64,000 nt of DNA from positions 186,001 through 250,000 of the forward strand of contig NZ_JAPNTZ010000003.1 in assembly GCF_026626335.1 (NCBI RefSeq), read 5' to 3'. This DNA comes from Paractinoplanes pyxinae (GTDB taxonomy: Bacteria > Actinomycetota > Actinomycetes > Mycobacteriales > Micromonosporaceae). Position numbers and translations under genes: made by a program. Shown one piece after another: positions 63,268-64,000 of the stretch. The notes beneath the pieces were generated by a model that did not search any database, was not told the origin of the DNA, and saw only the letters and a program-made list of their open reading frames with translations. Positions within the stretch are counted from its first letter, which is position 1, and each line of letters opens with the position of its first letter.

Positions 63268-63708
63268 TCAGTCTCGGTTGGGAAGGCGTTCGGTGATCTG
63301 TTGCAGCAGCCAGCCGTTGCCGTCGGGGTCGGTGAACGAGGCGTAGCTGCGGTACGAGTGGCCCTCCGGGTCGGGTCCGGGCAGGCGGTTGCTCGTGTCG
63401 AGGCCGCGCAGGCCGTGCCAGGTCTCGCTGACCTTGACGCCGCGGGCGAGCAGGTCTTCGCGGGCGGCCTCCACGTCGTCGACGGCCAGGATCAGGTCTT
63501 GTGAGGAGCCGGCGGGGGCTGCGGTCAGGCCCGTGCCGAATTGGATCGACGCCTTGGATCCGGGCGGGGTGAACTGGACGACCCGCAGGTTGTCGTTGAT
63601 CGGGAAGTCGGCGTCCAGGCGCCAGCCGAGAGTTTCGTAGAAGGACTTGGCCCGGTCGACGTCGGAGACAGGCAGGACGGTGACTTCGAAGCGGTAGGTG
63701 ACTGTCAT
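63268..63708 (-). CDS. VOC-family (glyoxalase/bleomycin-resistance-like) protein
   Basis: A 146-aa vicinal-oxygen-chelate protein: two beta-alpha-beta-beta-beta modules, LPVSDVDRAKSFYETLGW at the start and FTDPDGNGWLLQQ near the end with the metal-ligand region. Members bind or modify small molecules. No substrate can be assigned. Confidence 0.88.
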   Translation of the reverse strand: MTVTYRFEVTVLPVSDVDRAKSFYETLGWRLDADFPINDNLRVVQFTPPGSKASIQFGTGLTAAPAGSSQDLILAVDDVEAAREDLLARGVKVSETWHGLRGLDTSNRLPGPDPEGHSYRSYASFTDPDGNGWLLQQITERLPNRD

Positions 63709-63777
63709 GTGTTCACATTCGCCCCGCCGGGCCCGCGTCGCCCCAGGGCAAGGCCCTGGCGCACACCCTGGAACCCC

Positions 63778-63825
63778 TTGCCTGGATGACGAACGCATTA
63801 AATACTGTCGATGGGAGCGCTCCCA
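63778..63825 (+). promoter_or_regulatory. Promoter with CebR-type operator (last gene)
   Basis: TTGCCT (63778-63783), 17 bp, AATACT (63801-63806), then a perfect TGGGAGCGCTCCCA (63812-63825) about 40 bp before the GTG of the next gene. Confidence 0.78.
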
Positions 63826-63865
63826 CAAGTCCCACGGCAAACCACTCCGATCCCCGGGAGTACAT

Positions 63866-64000
63866 GTGTTCCGTACCCGAGTGACAACCTGCCTGGCCGC
63901 CGCGCTGGGCCTGATCCTGGCGTTACCGGCCGCGGCCGCCACCGCCGCGCCGGAGGCTCCGCCGAAAGCAGCGGCGGCCGCGCCGGGCACCGACTGGCTG
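63866..64000 (+). CDS. Secreted protein, N-terminus only (cut by window edge)
   Basis: Only 45 codons are visible: GTG start, signal peptide (LAAALGLILALPAAAATAAP), then a Pro/Ala stretch and APGTDWL. The earlier ATG at 63864 is in another frame and stops after six codons. The CebR box and the GTDWL opening suggest a cellulase such as GH5, but this is a guess; the body lies outside the window. Confidence 0.7.
   Translation, partial: MFRTRVTTCLAAALGLILALPAAAATAAPEAPPKAAAAAPGTDWL

Overview
The window looks like chromosomal DNA of a high-GC filamentous actinobacterium, most likely Micromonosporaceae and Actinoplanes-like. The pointers are very high GC in third codon positions, frequent GTG starts, ATGA/GTGA gene overlaps, cellulose-degradation genes under CebR-type operators, a c-di-AMP riboswitch in front of a resuscitation-promoting factor, and SAV_2336/NB-ARC/TPR giant proteins. 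The genus is an inference. I see no tRNA, rRNA, insertion sequence, prophage or CRISPR array.

Layout. (1) 1-8.6 kb: a sugar-uptake operon on the minus strand (binding lipoprotein, two permeases, small membrane protein, LacI regulator, FGGY kinase). It is preceded by a second LacI gene and faces a divergent GH116 glycoside hydrolase. Both outward promoters carry the same palindrome, GAAATCGATTTC. No ABC ATPase is encoded here, so a shared one is presumably used. (2) 8.6-13.1 kb: a HelD-type helicase with a repeat-rich tail, then a decayed TetR/SDR pair left by a deletion. (3) 13.1-29.6 kb: a CBM2-bearing clan-A glycosidase with a CebR box, several transporters (including an MFS-UspA fusion and an Nramp relative lacking the usual metal ligands), GlgX, partner-switching proteins (STAS, HATPase, SpoIIE phosphatase), and an RPF/LysM protein behind a ydaO riboswitch.

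(4) 29.6-39.4 kb is the most interesting part. A compact operon encodes a nucleoside-phosphorylase-VMAP protein, a MoxR AAA+ ATPase and a 1423-residue vWA-NB-ARC-TPR protein. This is the signature of the vWA-MoxR-VMAP ternary conflict systems. Facing it, with stops 6 bp apart, are a HEXXH putative peptide-modification enzyme and, just upstream of it, a 58-codon TTG-start ORF whose N-terminus resembles the leader of FxSxx-COOH-type RiPP precursors. The whole may be one regulated conflict/RiPP island.

(5) 39.4-51 kb: a CebR-box ricin/beta-helix secreted protein, a DUF4331-TPR-NicO metal-transport cluster with an internal 126-bp tandem repeat, a sulfotransferase and aminopeptidase N. (6) 51-64 kb: a second possible RiPP operon (126-aa protein, radical SAM/SPASM enzyme, GntR regulator), a LAL/LuxR regulator, a response regulator with Glu at the phosphoacceptor position, a metzincin protease divergent from an SGNH hydrolase, an EmrB-type exporter, and two more CebR-box genes (a small lipoprotein, and a secreted protein cut off by the window end).

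Family assignments are by motif recognition on the translations. Start codons were chosen from ribosome-binding sites, overlaps and domain boundaries. Promoter boxes are pattern matches only.
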